NCBI GenBank assembly: GCA_963789015.1
Contig: CAWBIU010000004.1
Span: forward strand, 496,001 to 560,000
DNA from: JAOPZW01 sp963789015
Lineage (GTDB): Bacteria > Actinomycetota > Thermoleophilia > Solirubrobacterales > Solirubrobacteraceae
Length of the DNA stretch: 64,000 bases
Direction: 5' to 3'
Part shown: one piece after another, positions 1-8,021 of the stretch
Layout of the letters: each line of letters opens with the position of its first letter
Numbering within the stretch: position 1 is the stretch's first letter
Notes under the pieces: model-generated
Told to the model about the DNA's origin: nothing
Database searches by the model: none
Seen by the model: the letters and a program-made list of their open reading frames with translations, nothing else
Translations under genes and position numbers: made by a program

Positions 1-54
1 GCCGCCGCGGCCGCCATCGAGGGCCATTTCGTCGACATCCGCGACTGGAGCTGA
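1..54 (+). CDS. leuC: 3-isopropylmalate dehydratase large subunit, C-terminal end (partial)
   Basis: Only the last 17 codons are inside the window, ending in TGA at 52-54. The tail contains GHFVDIRDW, which resembles the usual C-terminus of LeuC, and leuD follows after 7 nt, the normal order for the two subunits of isopropylmalate isomerase. That enzyme is a [4Fe-4S] aconitase-family protein of leucine synthesis, but the cluster ligands lie upstream and cannot be checked. The assignment rests on the tail motif and on the neighbouring leuD and leuB. Confidence 0.8.
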   Translation, partial: AAAAAIEGHFVDIRDWS

Positions 55-61
55 GCGACCG

Positions 62-622
62 ATGGATCCGATCACCGTCGTCGAGGGCGCCGTCACGGTG
101 CTCGACCGCGACGACGTCGACACCGACCAGATCATCCCGAAGCAGTTCCTCAAGCGCGTCGAGCGCACGGGCTTCGGCGAGTTCCTGTTCTACGACTGGG
201 CCAAGGAGCCGGGCTGGCACCTGGACCGCAACCCGATCCTCGCCACCGGGCGCAACTTCGGCTGCGGCTCCTCGCGCGAGCACGCGCCGTGGGCGCTCGA
301 GGACTACGGCTTCAAGGCGATCATCGCCCCGTCGTTCGCCGACATCTTCTACGGCAACTCGACCAAGATCGGGCTGCTGCCGATCCCGCTGCCGGCCGAC
401 GACGTCAAGGCGATCATGGCCGCGGGCGAGGCGCGCGTCGACCTCGAGGCCCAGGAGGTCGTCTTCGACGGGCGCTCGGTCGGCTTCGAGATCGATGCCG
501 ACACGAAGCACCGGCTGCTCAACGGCCTCGACGAGATCGGCCTGACACTCCAGCGCGACGACGAGATCGCCGCCTACGAGCGCGAGCGCGAGCGCCCCGG
601 TCCCGTCACCACGTCGCTCTAG
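62..622 (+). CDS. leuD: 3-isopropylmalate dehydratase small subunit
   Basis: The 186-residue product is the swivel-domain subunit that pairs with LeuC to isomerise 2-isopropylmalate to 3-isopropylmalate in the cytosolic leucine pathway. Family features visible are DVDTDQIIPKQFL near residue 20, the active-site loop GRNFGCGSSREHAPWAL at about residues 63-79, and YGNSTKIGLLPIPL near 100. The length is close to the usual ~190-200. ATG at 62 follows the leuC stop by 7 nt, so the two are surely cotranscribed. The gene ends inside the left arm of the inverted-repeat element that separates it from leuB. Confidence 0.96.
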   Translation: MDPITVVEGAVTVLDRDDVDTDQIIPKQFLKRVERTGFGEFLFYDWAKEPGWHLDRNPILATGRNFGCGSSREHAPWALEDYGFKAIIAPSFADIFYGNSTKIGLLPIPLPADDVKAIMAAGEARVDLEAQEVVFDGRSVGFEIDADTKHRLLNGLDEIGLTLQRDDEIAAYERERERPGPVTTSL

Positions 623-784
623 TGCGTCCTCGCGCAACGTTGCACGTGAAATGCCGCCCGCCGATCACCGTCATGCGGCGTCCTCGGACTTGTCTTTGCC
701 ACCAGCAAAGACGGCGTCCTGCGTCCTTGCCTGACGGCGCCGGCATCACGGCATTTCACGCACCACGTCACGAGAGGACGCACT
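621..784. repeat. Long imperfect inverted repeat filling the leuD-leuB gap
   Basis: Positions 621-656 and 749-784 are reverse complements at about 30 of 36 positions with no gaps; the outermost 10 and innermost 12 positions match perfectly. Inside is a perfect small hairpin, GTCTTTGC-CACCA-GCAAAGAC. The right arm contains the leuB Shine-Dalgarno (GAGAGG, about 772-777) and ends 1 nt before the leuB ATG, so a folded transcript would hide the leuB ribosome-binding site. The left arm begins at the last two bases of leuD. No target-site duplication is evident. It could be a MITE-like insertion or a leu-operon regulatory or RNA-processing structure. Confidence 0.75.
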
Positions 785-785
785 G

Positions 786-1817
786 ATGGCCCGCATCGTC
801 ACCCTGCCCGGCGACGGCATCGGGCCCGAGGTCGTCGCGCCCACGCTCGAGGTCCTGCGCGTGCTGCGCGACGACCTCGAGTTCGAGGAGCACCTGGTCG
901 GCGGCGCCTCGATCGACGCCCACGGCACGCCGCTGACCGACGAGGTGCTCGCCGCCTGCCGCGCCGCCGACGCGATCCTGCTCGGCGCCGTCGGCGGCCC
1001 GAAGTGGGACACCACCGACCCCGACAAGCCGCGTCCCGAGCAGGGCCTGCTCGGGCTGCGCCAGGCGCTCGGGCTGTTCGCCAACGTGCGCCCGGTCCGC
1101 ACCTCGACCGCGCTGATCGACGCGAGCCCGCTGCGCCGCGAGATCGTCGAGGGGACCGACCTCGTCGTCTTCCGCGAGCTGACCGGCGGCATGTACTTCG
1201 GCGAGAAGACCCGCACGGCCGACCGCGCCAGCGACCTCAACGTCTACACGGTGCCCGAGATCGAGCGCATCGCGCGAGCCGCCTTCCGCGCCGCGCGGCG
1301 CAAGGTCACCAACGTCGACAAGGCCAACGTGCTGGAGGTCTCGCGGCTGTGGCGCGAGACGGTCGTGCGCGTCCACGACGAGGAGTTCCCCGACGTCGAG
1401 TTCGACCACGTGCTCGTCGACAACGCCGCGATGGCGCTGATCGCGACGCCCACGCGCTTCGACGTGATCCTCACCGACAACATGTTCGGCGACATCCTCA
1501 GCGACGAGGCGGCGATGCTCACCGGATCGATCGGGATGCTGCCCAGCGCGTCGCTCGGGGCGCCCGGCGAGCCGGGCCTGTTCGAGCCCGTCCACGGGTC
1601 GGCGCCTGACATCGCCGGCCAGGGCATCGCCAACCCGCTGGCCATGTTCCTGGCCGCCGCGATGATGCTCCGTCACGGACTCGGTTCCGAAAACGAGGCG
1701 ACGGCCCTAGAATCGGCCGTGGACCGCGCCCTCGACGGAGGGCTTCGGACCCGCGACCTCGGCGGCACGGCGAGCACGGCCGAGGCCACCGAGGCGGTGC
1801 TCGCACACCTGCGATAA
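786..1817 (+). CDS. leuB: 3-isopropylmalate dehydrogenase
   Basis: The 343-residue protein oxidatively decarboxylates 3-isopropylmalate to 4-methyl-2-oxopentanoate with NAD. It has the start PGDGIGPEV, the substrate-binding region FRELTGGMYFGEKT near residue 130, the metal-binding DNMFGDILSDEA near 230 and the NAD-loop signature LFEPVHGSAPDIAGQG near 265. Length and motifs fit LeuB rather than isocitrate or tartrate dehydrogenase. ATG at 786 is preceded by GAGAGG with 8-nt spacing, but this site lies within the right arm of the 621-784 inverted repeat. ilvE follows after 10 nt. Confidence 0.97.
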   Translation: MARIVTLPGDGIGPEVVAPTLEVLRVLRDDLEFEEHLVGGASIDAHGTPLTDEVLAACRAADAILLGAVGGPKWDTTDPDKPRPEQGLLGLRQALGLFANVRPVRTSTALIDASPLRREIVEGTDLVVFRELTGGMYFGEKTRTADRASDLNVYTVPEIERIARAAFRAARRKVTNVDKANVLEVSRLWRETVVRVHDEEFPDVEFDHVLVDNAAMALIATPTRFDVILTDNMFGDILSDEAAMLTGSIGMLPSASLGAPGEPGLFEPVHGSAPDIAGQGIANPLAMFLAAAMMLRHGLGSENEATALESAVDRALDGGLRTRDLGGTASTAEATEAVLAHLR

Positions 1818-1827
1818 GGAGCTGGAC

Positions 1828-2793
1828 GTGAACGGAGCGGACCTCATCTGGATGAACGGGGAGTTCGTCGCCTGGGAGGACGCGAAGGTCCACGTACTCA
1901 CGCACGGCCTCCACTACGGCACCGGGGTCTTCGAGGGCGTCCGCTGCTACGACACCGCGATCGGCCCGGCCGTCTTCCGCCACGTCGACCACGTCGACCG
2001 GCTCTACAAGTCGGCCGAGCTCTACTACATGCCGATCCCCTACGAGCGCGAGGCGCTGCGCCAGGCGACGCTCGAGCTCATCGCCCGCTGCGGCCTGCGC
2101 TCGTGCTACATCCGGCCGATCGCCTTCCGCGGCTACGGGACCATGGGCCTGTTCCCGCTCGACGCGCCCGTCGACGTGACGATCGCCGTCTGGGAGTGGG
2201 GCTCGTACCTCGGCGACGAGGGCAAGCGCAACGGCATCCGCGCCAAGGTCTCCTCGTGGCGGCGTATCAGCCCCGACTCGCTGATCCCGGCCGCCAAGGC
2301 CTCCGGGCAGTACCTGAACTCCGTGCTGGCCAAGATCGAGTCGCACAAGGCCGGCTACGAGGAGGCGATCCTCCTCGACGACCACGGCCACGTGTGCGAG
2401 GGCTCGGGCGAGAACGTCTTCGTCGTCCGCGACGGGAAGATCTTCACGCCGCCGCAGAGCGCATCGATCCTCGACGGCGTCAACCGCCGCTCGATCATCC
2501 AGATCGCGCGCGACCTCGGCTTCGAGCTCGTCGAGCGCGACATCGCGCGCGCCGAGCTGTACATCGCCGACGAGGTGTTCGTCAGCGGCACCGCGGCCGA
2601 GCTCACGCCGATCCGCGAGATCGACGACCACACGATCGGCGCCGGGCGCCCGGGCGAGGTCACGCTCGCCGTCCAGACCGCGTTCGAGGACGCGCTGCAC
2701 GGGCGCACCGAGCGCTACCGCGAGTGGCTGGACCCGGTCCCGGTCGCCGCCGAGGGCGAGGGCACGCTGGGCGTCAGCCGGCAGGTCGCGTGA
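1828..2793 (+). CDS. ilvE: Branched-chain amino acid aminotransferase
   Basis: A 321-residue fold-type IV PLP aminotransferase that converts the keto acids of Leu, Ile and Val to amino acids with glutamate as donor. Visible motifs are HGLHYGTGVFEGVRCY near residue 30, the PLP lysine region IPAAKASGQYLNSVLAK near 155, EAILLDDHGHVCEGSGENVF near 185 and EVFVSGTAAELTPI near 250. GTG at 1828 has a good AAGGAG 6 nt upstream. The stop overlaps the next start (GTGA), so translation of ilvE and cimA is probably coupled. Last transamination step for the surrounding leu/cim pathway genes. Confidence 0.95.
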   Translation: MNGADLIWMNGEFVAWEDAKVHVLTHGLHYGTGVFEGVRCYDTAIGPAVFRHVDHVDRLYKSAELYYMPIPYEREALRQATLELIARCGLRSCYIRPIAFRGYGTMGLFPLDAPVDVTIAVWEWGSYLGDEGKRNGIRAKVSSWRRISPDSLIPAAKASGQYLNSVLAKIESHKAGYEEAILLDDHGHVCEGSGENVFVVRDGKIFTPPQSASILDGVNRRSIIQIARDLGFELVERDIARAELYIADEVFVSGTAAELTPIREIDDHTIGAGRPGEVTLAVQTAFEDALHGRTERYREWLDPVPVAAEGEGTLGVSRQVA

Positions 2794-4397
2794 TCGACCT
2801 CGAGCTGTACGACGCGACCCTGCGCGACGGGATGCAGGGTCAGGGGATGACCCTGTCCGCGCGCGAGAAGGTGCGCGTCGCCCAGCGCCTGGACGAGCTC
2901 GGTGTGCACCTGATCGAGGCGGGCTTCCCGTCCTCGAACCCCAAGGAGCTCGAGCTCTTCGAGCTGCTGGCCGAGGAGCGCTTCGAGACGGCCCAGGTCG
3001 CCGCCTTCGGGATGACCCGCCGGCGCGACCTCGCCGCCGCGGAGGACCCGGCGCTGCAGGTGCTGGCCGGCTGCTTCGCGCCCGTGTGCACGATCGTCGG
3101 CAAGACGTGGGCGCTGCACCTCGAGAAGGTCGTGCGCGTCGCGCGCGACGAGAACCTGGCGATGATCGCCGAGTCGGTCGCCCACCTCGTCACGTGCGGC
3201 AAGCGCGTCGTCTACGACGCCGAGCACTTCTTCGACGGCTGGCGCGACGACCCCGGCTACGCGCTGGCCTGCCTGGAGGCGGCCGCGGGCGCCGGCGCCG
3301 AGACCGTTGTCCTCTGCGACACGAACGGCTCGTCGCTGCCCGTCCAGGTCGGCGAGGCGACGGCCGCGGTGGTCGCCGCGCTCGGCGATCGCGCGCGCGT
3401 CGGCTTCCACGGCCACAACGACGCCGAGTGCGGCGTGGCCAACTCCCTGACCGCGGTGAGCGCTGGCGCGCGCCAGGTCCAGGGCACGATGAACGGCGTC
3501 GGCGAGCGCACCGGCAACGCCAACCTCGTGTCGATCATCGCCAACCTGCAGCTGAAGATGGGCCACCGCGTCGTCGCCCCCGAGCGCCTCGGCCGGCTGA
3601 CCGAGATCGCGCACTTCGTCGACGAGCTGCTGAACCTCACGCCCGACCCCAACCAGCCCTACGTGGGCAAGAACGCCTTCGCCCACAAGGGCGGCATGCA
3701 CGTCGCCGGCGTGCGCGCCGACGCGTCGACGTTCGAGCACGTCGAGCCCGAGCAGGTCGGCAACCGCCGCGACCTGCTCATCTCCGAGCTCTCGGGGCGC
3801 GGCACCGCGGCTGAGAAGGCCGCCGCGGCCGGGCTGGCCATGGACGAGGAGGCGGCCGCGCGGGTCGTCGAGCGCGTCAAGGACATGGAGCACGCCGGCT
3901 ACCACTTCGAGGCCGCCGACGGCTCCTTCGAGCTGCTCATGCGCCGCGAGGCCGGCGCCTACGAGCCGCTCTTCACGCTCGAGTCCTGGCGCGTGATCGT
4001 CGAGAAGCGCGCGGACGGCAAGGTCGAGACCGAGGCGACGATCAAGATCTGGGTCGACGGCGAGCGCTACGTCCGCACGGCCGAGGGCAACGGCCCGGTC
4101 AATGCGCTGGACGCCGCGCTGCGCGACGCGATCTCCGAGATCCACCCGCACCTGCGCGACATCGAGCTCGTCAACTACAAGGTCCGCATCCTCGACGAGA
4201 GCCACGGCACCGGGGCGATCACGCGCGTGCTCATCGACGCCTCCGACGGGCGCGAGACCTGGGGCGCGATCGGCGTCGGGGAGAACGTCATCGCCGCCTC
4301 CTGGCAGGCGCTCGTCGACTCGCTCGAGCTCCCCGAGCAGCCCGGTCGCCGGACCCGGCGCGCCGCCGGCGAGGCGCCCGCCCGCAGCGGCGCGTGA
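2790..4397 (+). CDS. cimA: (R)-citramalate synthase
   Basis: The 535-residue protein belongs to the isopropylmalate/homocitrate/citramalate synthase family. It begins LYDATLRDGMQGQGM and has the metal-binding GFHGHNDAECG near residue 203 and GVGERTGNANL near 240. A C-terminal LeuA-type regulatory domain spans roughly residues 400-515. The TLRDGMQG start and SSNPKE loop fit CimA, which condenses pyruvate with acetyl-CoA for a threonine-independent route to isoleucine. Placed after leuCDB and ilvE, it could share LeuCDB for later steps. GTG at 2790 overlaps the ilvE stop. Substrate choice between citramalate and isopropylmalate is inferred from sequence resemblance. Confidence 0.88.
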   Translation: MIDLELYDATLRDGMQGQGMTLSAREKVRVAQRLDELGVHLIEAGFPSSNPKELELFELLAEERFETAQVAAFGMTRRRDLAAAEDPALQVLAGCFAPVCTIVGKTWALHLEKVVRVARDENLAMIAESVAHLVTCGKRVVYDAEHFFDGWRDDPGYALACLEAAAGAGAETVVLCDTNGSSLPVQVGEATAAVVAALGDRARVGFHGHNDAECGVANSLTAVSAGARQVQGTMNGVGERTGNANLVSIIANLQLKMGHRVVAPERLGRLTEIAHFVDELLNLTPDPNQPYVGKNAFAHKGGMHVAGVRADASTFEHVEPEQVGNRRDLLISELSGRGTAAEKAAAAGLAMDEEAAARVVERVKDMEHAGYHFEAADGSFELLMRREAGAYEPLFTLESWRVIVEKRADGKVETEATIKIWVDGERYVRTAEGNGPVNALDAALRDAISEIHPHLRDIELVNYKVRILDESHGTGAITRVLIDASDGRETWGAIGVGENVIAASWQALVDSLELPEQPGRRTRRAAGEAPARSGA

Positions 4398-5527
4398 GCG
4401 CGACCGGGCACGCGGGCGCGGCGCTCGAGGAGATCCCGCTCGCCCGTCCCGTCCTCGGCCCCGAGGAGGAGGCCGCGGTGCTCGAGGTGCTGCGCTCCGG
4501 CCAGCTCTCGCTCGGCCCGCGGCTGCCCGCCTTCGAGCAGGCGTTCGCCACGCGCCTGGGCGCCGCGCACGCCAGCGCGGTGTCGAGCGGGACGGCGGGC
4601 CTGCACCTCGCGCTGCGCGCGGTCGGCGTCGGCGACGGCCAGGAGGTCGTCACCTCGCCGTTCTCGTTCGTGGCCAGCGCCAACGCGATCGTCTACGAGC
4701 GCGCGCGGCCCGTGTTCGCCGACATCGACCCGGTCACGCTGAACATCGACCCGGCCGCGGCGGCGGCCGCCGTGACCGAGCGCACGAGCGCGCTGCTGCC
4801 CGTCCACATCTTCGGCTACCCCGCCGACCTGCCCGCGCTCGAGCGCCTGGGCCTGCCGATCGTCGAGGACGCGTGCGAGGCGCTCGGCGCCATGCACGCC
4901 GACGGGCCGGCGGTCGGCGCGCGCGGCCACCCGGCCGTCTTCGGCTTCTACGCCAACAAGCAGCTGACGACGGGGGAGGGCGGCATGGTCACGATGGGCG
5001 ACGCCGCCCACAAGGAGCGCATCGACTCCGAGCGCAACCAGGGCCGCGCCCCCGACATGGGCTGGCTCGACCACGACCGGCTCGGCTTCAACTACCGCCT
5101 CAGCGACATCGCGTGCGCGCTCGGGCTGGCCCAGCTCGAGCGCCTGGACGCCATGCTCGCCGGCCGCGCCCGTGTCGCCGCGCGCTACCGCGAGGCGCTG
5201 GCCGGCCTCGAGGGCCTCGGCCTGCCGTGCCCGGACGCCGGCGGCGACGTCCGCGGCTGGTTCGTGTTCGTCGTCCAGGTCCCGCGCGGGCGCGATCGCG
5301 ACGACGTCATCCGCGGCCTGCGCGCGCTCGGCGTGCAGAGCAAGCCCTACCTGCCGGCGATCCACCTGATGAGCTTCTACCGCGAGACGTTCGGCCATCG
5401 CGAGGGCGAGTTCCCGGTCTGCGAGGACGTCGCCGCGCGCTCGGTGGCGCTGCCGTTCTTCCCGGAGATGACGGACGGGCAGGTGGAGCGGGTGGCGGGC
5501 GCGCTGCGCCGGGTCCTGACGGGCTGA
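4394..5527 (+). CDS. DegT/DnrJ/EryC1/StrS-family PLP aminotransferase
   Basis: The 377-residue protein has the fold-type I layout of sugar aminotransferases: SSGTAGLHLALRAVGVGDGQ near residue 65, SPFSFVASANAI near 95, PVHIFGYPADL near 135, VEDACEALGA near 157 and the PLP-binding lysine in FYANKQLTTGEGG (Lys about 189). Such enzymes aminate nucleotide-linked keto sugars or, less often, other keto substrates. It overlaps cimA by a GTGA start/stop and sits before argH with no sugar genes nearby, so its substrate is not deducible; a role in cell-surface sugar synthesis is possible. No Shine-Dalgarno is obvious, consistent with coupling to cimA. Confidence 0.88.
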   Translation: MSATGHAGAALEEIPLARPVLGPEEEAAVLEVLRSGQLSLGPRLPAFEQAFATRLGAAHASAVSSGTAGLHLALRAVGVGDGQEVVTSPFSFVASANAIVYERARPVFADIDPVTLNIDPAAAAAAVTERTSALLPVHIFGYPADLPALERLGLPIVEDACEALGAMHADGPAVGARGHPAVFGFYANKQLTTGEGGMVTMGDAAHKERIDSERNQGRAPDMGWLDHDRLGFNYRLSDIACALGLAQLERLDAMLAGRARVAARYREALAGLEGLGLPCPDAGGDVRGWFVFVVQVPRGRDRDDVIRGLRALGVQSKPYLPAIHLMSFYRETFGHREGEFPVCEDVAARSVALPFFPEMTDGQVERVAGALRRVLTG

Positions 5528-5545
5528 CGCCTAGACTCGTCCGCC

Positions 5546-6916
5546 GTGTCGCGCTTCTCCGAGCCGCAGGACCCCGCCTTCCAGCGTCTCAACGCCTCGA
5601 TCGGCTTCGACCGACGCCTGTGGCGCCACGACGTCGCGCAGTCCCGCGCCCATGCCGCGATGCTCGCGGCCCGGGGCGTGATCTCGGCCGAGGACCGCGA
5701 CGCGCTGCTCGCCGGCCTGGACGCGGTCGAGGCCGAGCTCGGGGCCGGGCGCTTCCGCTTCCTGCCCGACGACGAGGACATCCACATGGCCGTCGAGCGG
5801 CGGCTGACCGAGATCGCCGGGCCCGTCGGCGGGCGCCTGCACACGGCGCGCTCGCGCAACGACCAGGTGGCCACCGACGTCGCGATGTTCACGCGCGAGG
5901 CGGCGCGCTCGGCGGCGACGGGCGTCACGCGGCTCATGCGGGCCCTCATCGAGGTCGCCGAGGCGCACCTGGACTGGCCGCTGCCCGGCTACACCCATCT
6001 GCAGCGCGCCCAGCCGGTCTACCTCTCGCACCACCTGCTCGCATACGTGTGGATGCTGTCGCGCGACCGTGCGCGGCTGCGCTTCGTCGTCACGCAGACG
6101 TCGACCCTGCCGCTCGGGGCGGGTGCGCTGGCGGGCGTGAACTTCGATACCGACCGCGAGATGGTCGCGCGTGAGCTGGGTTTCGAGGGCGGCCCCGCGC
6201 CCAACTCGATCGACGCAGTCTCCAACCGCGACTTCGTGCTCGACCTCCTCGGCGCGGCGGCGACATGCGCGACGCACCTCTCGCGCCTCGGCGCGGAGCT
6301 CGTCCTGTGGTCCAGCGAGGAGTTCGGCTTCGTCGAGCTGCCCGACGCGTGGACGAGCGGCTCGTCGATCATGCCGCAGAAGAAGAACCCCGACGCCGCC
6401 GAGCTGCTGCGCGCCAAGGCGCCGCGGATCGTCGGCCACCTCACCGCGCTGCACGGCGTCATGCACGCTCTCCCGCTGACCTACAACAAGGACATGCAGG
6501 AGGACAAGGAGCACCTGTTCGACACCGTCGACACGCTCGAGCTGTGCCTCGCCGCGGCGCGCGGGATGATCGTCGGCGCGCGCTTCCGTCGCGAGCGGAT
6601 GGCCGCGGCCGCGTCGGACGAGCTGATCGCCGCCACCGACATCGCCGACCTCCTCGTCAAGCGCGGGATGCCGTTCCGCGAGGCGCACGGCGTGGTCGCC
6701 GGCCTCGTGCGCACGGCCGTCGACTCCGGCCGCCCGCTGTCGGCGCTCAGTGCCGCCGAGCTGCAGAGCGCCTCCGAGCACCTCGACCACGCCGAGCTCG
6801 CCGAGGTCCTCGCGCAGCGCTCGTGGCTGGAGTCGAAGGTCAGCCAGGGCGGCACGGCGCTCGAACGCGTGCGCGAGCAGCTCGAGGCCGCCCGCCGCGA
6901 GGTCGATCCGGCATGA
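5546..6916 (+). CDS. argH: Argininosuccinate lyase
   Basis: The 456-residue enzyme cleaves argininosuccinate to arginine and fumarate, the last step of arginine synthesis. It shows HTARSRNDQVATD near residue 105, GYTHLQRAQPVYLSHH near 150 and the superfamily signature SSIMPQKKNPD near 273. Length matches the family. GTG at 5546 has no Shine-Dalgarno, but TAGACT at 5532-5537 ends 8 nt before it, suggesting a leaderless promoter after the DegT gene. No other arg genes are in the window. The stop overlaps the next gene's start (ATGA). Confidence 0.96.
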   Translation: MSRFSEPQDPAFQRLNASIGFDRRLWRHDVAQSRAHAAMLAARGVISAEDRDALLAGLDAVEAELGAGRFRFLPDDEDIHMAVERRLTEIAGPVGGRLHTARSRNDQVATDVAMFTREAARSAATGVTRLMRALIEVAEAHLDWPLPGYTHLQRAQPVYLSHHLLAYVWMLSRDRARLRFVVTQTSTLPLGAGALAGVNFDTDREMVARELGFEGGPAPNSIDAVSNRDFVLDLLGAAATCATHLSRLGAELVLWSSEEFGFVELPDAWTSGSSIMPQKKNPDAAELLRAKAPRIVGHLTALHGVMHALPLTYNKDMQEDKEHLFDTVDTLELCLAAARGMIVGARFRRERMAAAASDELIAATDIADLLVKRGMPFREAHGVVAGLVRTAVDSGRPLSALSAAELQSASEHLDHAELAEVLAQRSWLESKVSQGGTALERVREQLEAARREVDPA

Positions 6917-7503
6917 GGCTCGACCGTTCCTTCTACGACCGTCCGGTGGTCGAGGTCGCCCGCGACCTCGTCGGCTGCACCGTCGCCCACGGCGGGTCCG
7001 CCGGCGTCATCGTCGAGACCGAGGCCTACCACCAGAGCGAGCCCGCCTGCCACGCCTACGTCGGCCTCACCGCGCGCACGTCGACGCTGTTCGGGCCGCC
7101 CGGCGTCGCCTACGTGTACCGCTCGTACGGCATCCACGCGCTCCTCAACGCGGTGTGCGAGCCGCCGGAGGTCGGCGCCGCGGTGCTGATCCGCGCGCTC
7201 GAGCCGCTGGACGGGGTCCACCTGATGCACGAGCGCCGCGGGGTCGACCGTGTCGAGGACCTGTGCTCGGGCCCCGGCAAGCTCACGCAGGCGCTCGGCA
7301 TCGGCCTGGCCGACAACGCCACGTCGCTGCTCGACGGCGCGATCGCCGTCGGCCCGCGGGTCGCGGGCGCGCCCGAGCTCACCGCGAGCCGGCGCATCGG
7401 CATCACGAAGGGCGTCGAGCTCGAGTGGCGGTTCTGCGCGCGCGGCAGCCGCTTCGTCTCGCGCCCATGGCCGCCCGGCCCGCGCGCCGCGGTCGCGGCC
7501 TGA
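6913..7503 (+). CDS. 3-methyladenine DNA glycosylase (AAG/MPG family)
   Basis: The 196-residue protein resembles alkyladenine DNA glycosylase, which removes alkylated and deaminated purines in base-excision repair. Key segments are IVETEAYHQSEPACHAY, holding the expected catalytic Glu (about residue 37) and the intercalating Tyr two residues later, then GPPGVAYVYRSYGIHALLN near 60, LIRALEPL near 95 and CSGPGKLTQALGI near 118. Length is typical for the bacterial form. It starts at an ATG that overlaps the argH stop, a translational-coupling arrangement, although the two functions are unrelated. An alternative start further upstream would lie within argH and is not needed. Confidence 0.93.
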   Translation: MRLDRSFYDRPVVEVARDLVGCTVAHGGSAGVIVETEAYHQSEPACHAYVGLTARTSTLFGPPGVAYVYRSYGIHALLNAVCEPPEVGAAVLIRALEPLDGVHLMHERRGVDRVEDLCSGPGKLTQALGIGLADNATSLLDGAIAVGPRVAGAPELTASRRIGITKGVELEWRFCARGSRFVSRPWPPGPRAAVAA

Positions 7504-7513
7504 GGCGAGCGCC

Positions 7514-8020
7514 GTGCTCATCCGCCCGCCGACCGTCGCCGAGCTGCCGGGCCTGCAGGACCTCGAGCGCCGCTCGGGCGCGCTGTTCCGCGAGATCGGC
7601 ATGGACGAGGTCGCCGGCGACGAGCCGCCGGCCATCGCGACGTTCCTCGAGCACGTCCGCGACGGCCTCGCGTGGGTCGCCGTCGACGACGGCGGGCGCC
7701 CGGTCGCCTACCTGATCGCCGCGGTCCTCGATGGCGCGCTGCACGTCGAGCAGGTCTCCGTCGATGCCGACTGGGGGCGGCGCGGGATCGGCCGCGCGCT
7801 CGTCGATCACGCCGCCCGCCGCGCCGTCGCCGACGGCCGGGACGCGCTCACGCTGACCACGTTCGCCGAGGTGCCCTGGAACGCGCCGTACTACGAGCGC
7901 CTGGGCTTCCGCGCGCTCGCCGACGATGAGCTCACGCCCGGTCTCGCGGCGATCCGCGCCGGCGAGCGCGAGCGCGGGCTCGACCGCTGGCCGCGCGTCG
8001 CCATGCGGCGCGAGCTGTAG
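7514..8020 (+). CDS. GNAT-family N-acetyltransferase
   Basis: The 168-residue protein has the acetyl-CoA-binding core of GNAT enzymes: VEQVSVDADWGRRGIGRAL near residue 75, with the R-G-x-G-R/G phosphate loop, and WNAPYYERLGFR near 120. The acceptor substrate cannot be predicted. GTG at 7514 is 10 nt after the glycosylase stop and is chosen because the protein then begins LIRPPTVAEL, a usual GNAT beta-1 start. Its TAG stop faces the TGA of the minus-strand penicillin-binding protein with one base between them. Probably transcribed with argH and the glycosylase. Confidence 0.86.
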   Translation: MLIRPPTVAELPGLQDLERRSGALFREIGMDEVAGDEPPAIATFLEHVRDGLAWVAVDDGGRPVAYLIAAVLDGALHVEQVSVDADWGRRGIGRALVDHAARRAVADGRDALTLTTFAEVPWNAPYYERLGFRALADDELTPGLAAIRAGERERGLDRWPRVAMRREL

Positions 8021-8021
8021 C

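Noticed and set aside
621..784. Insertion sequence or CRISPR-like array in the leuD-leuB gap
   Set aside because: No transposase and no regularly spaced direct repeats; only one pair of inverted arms.
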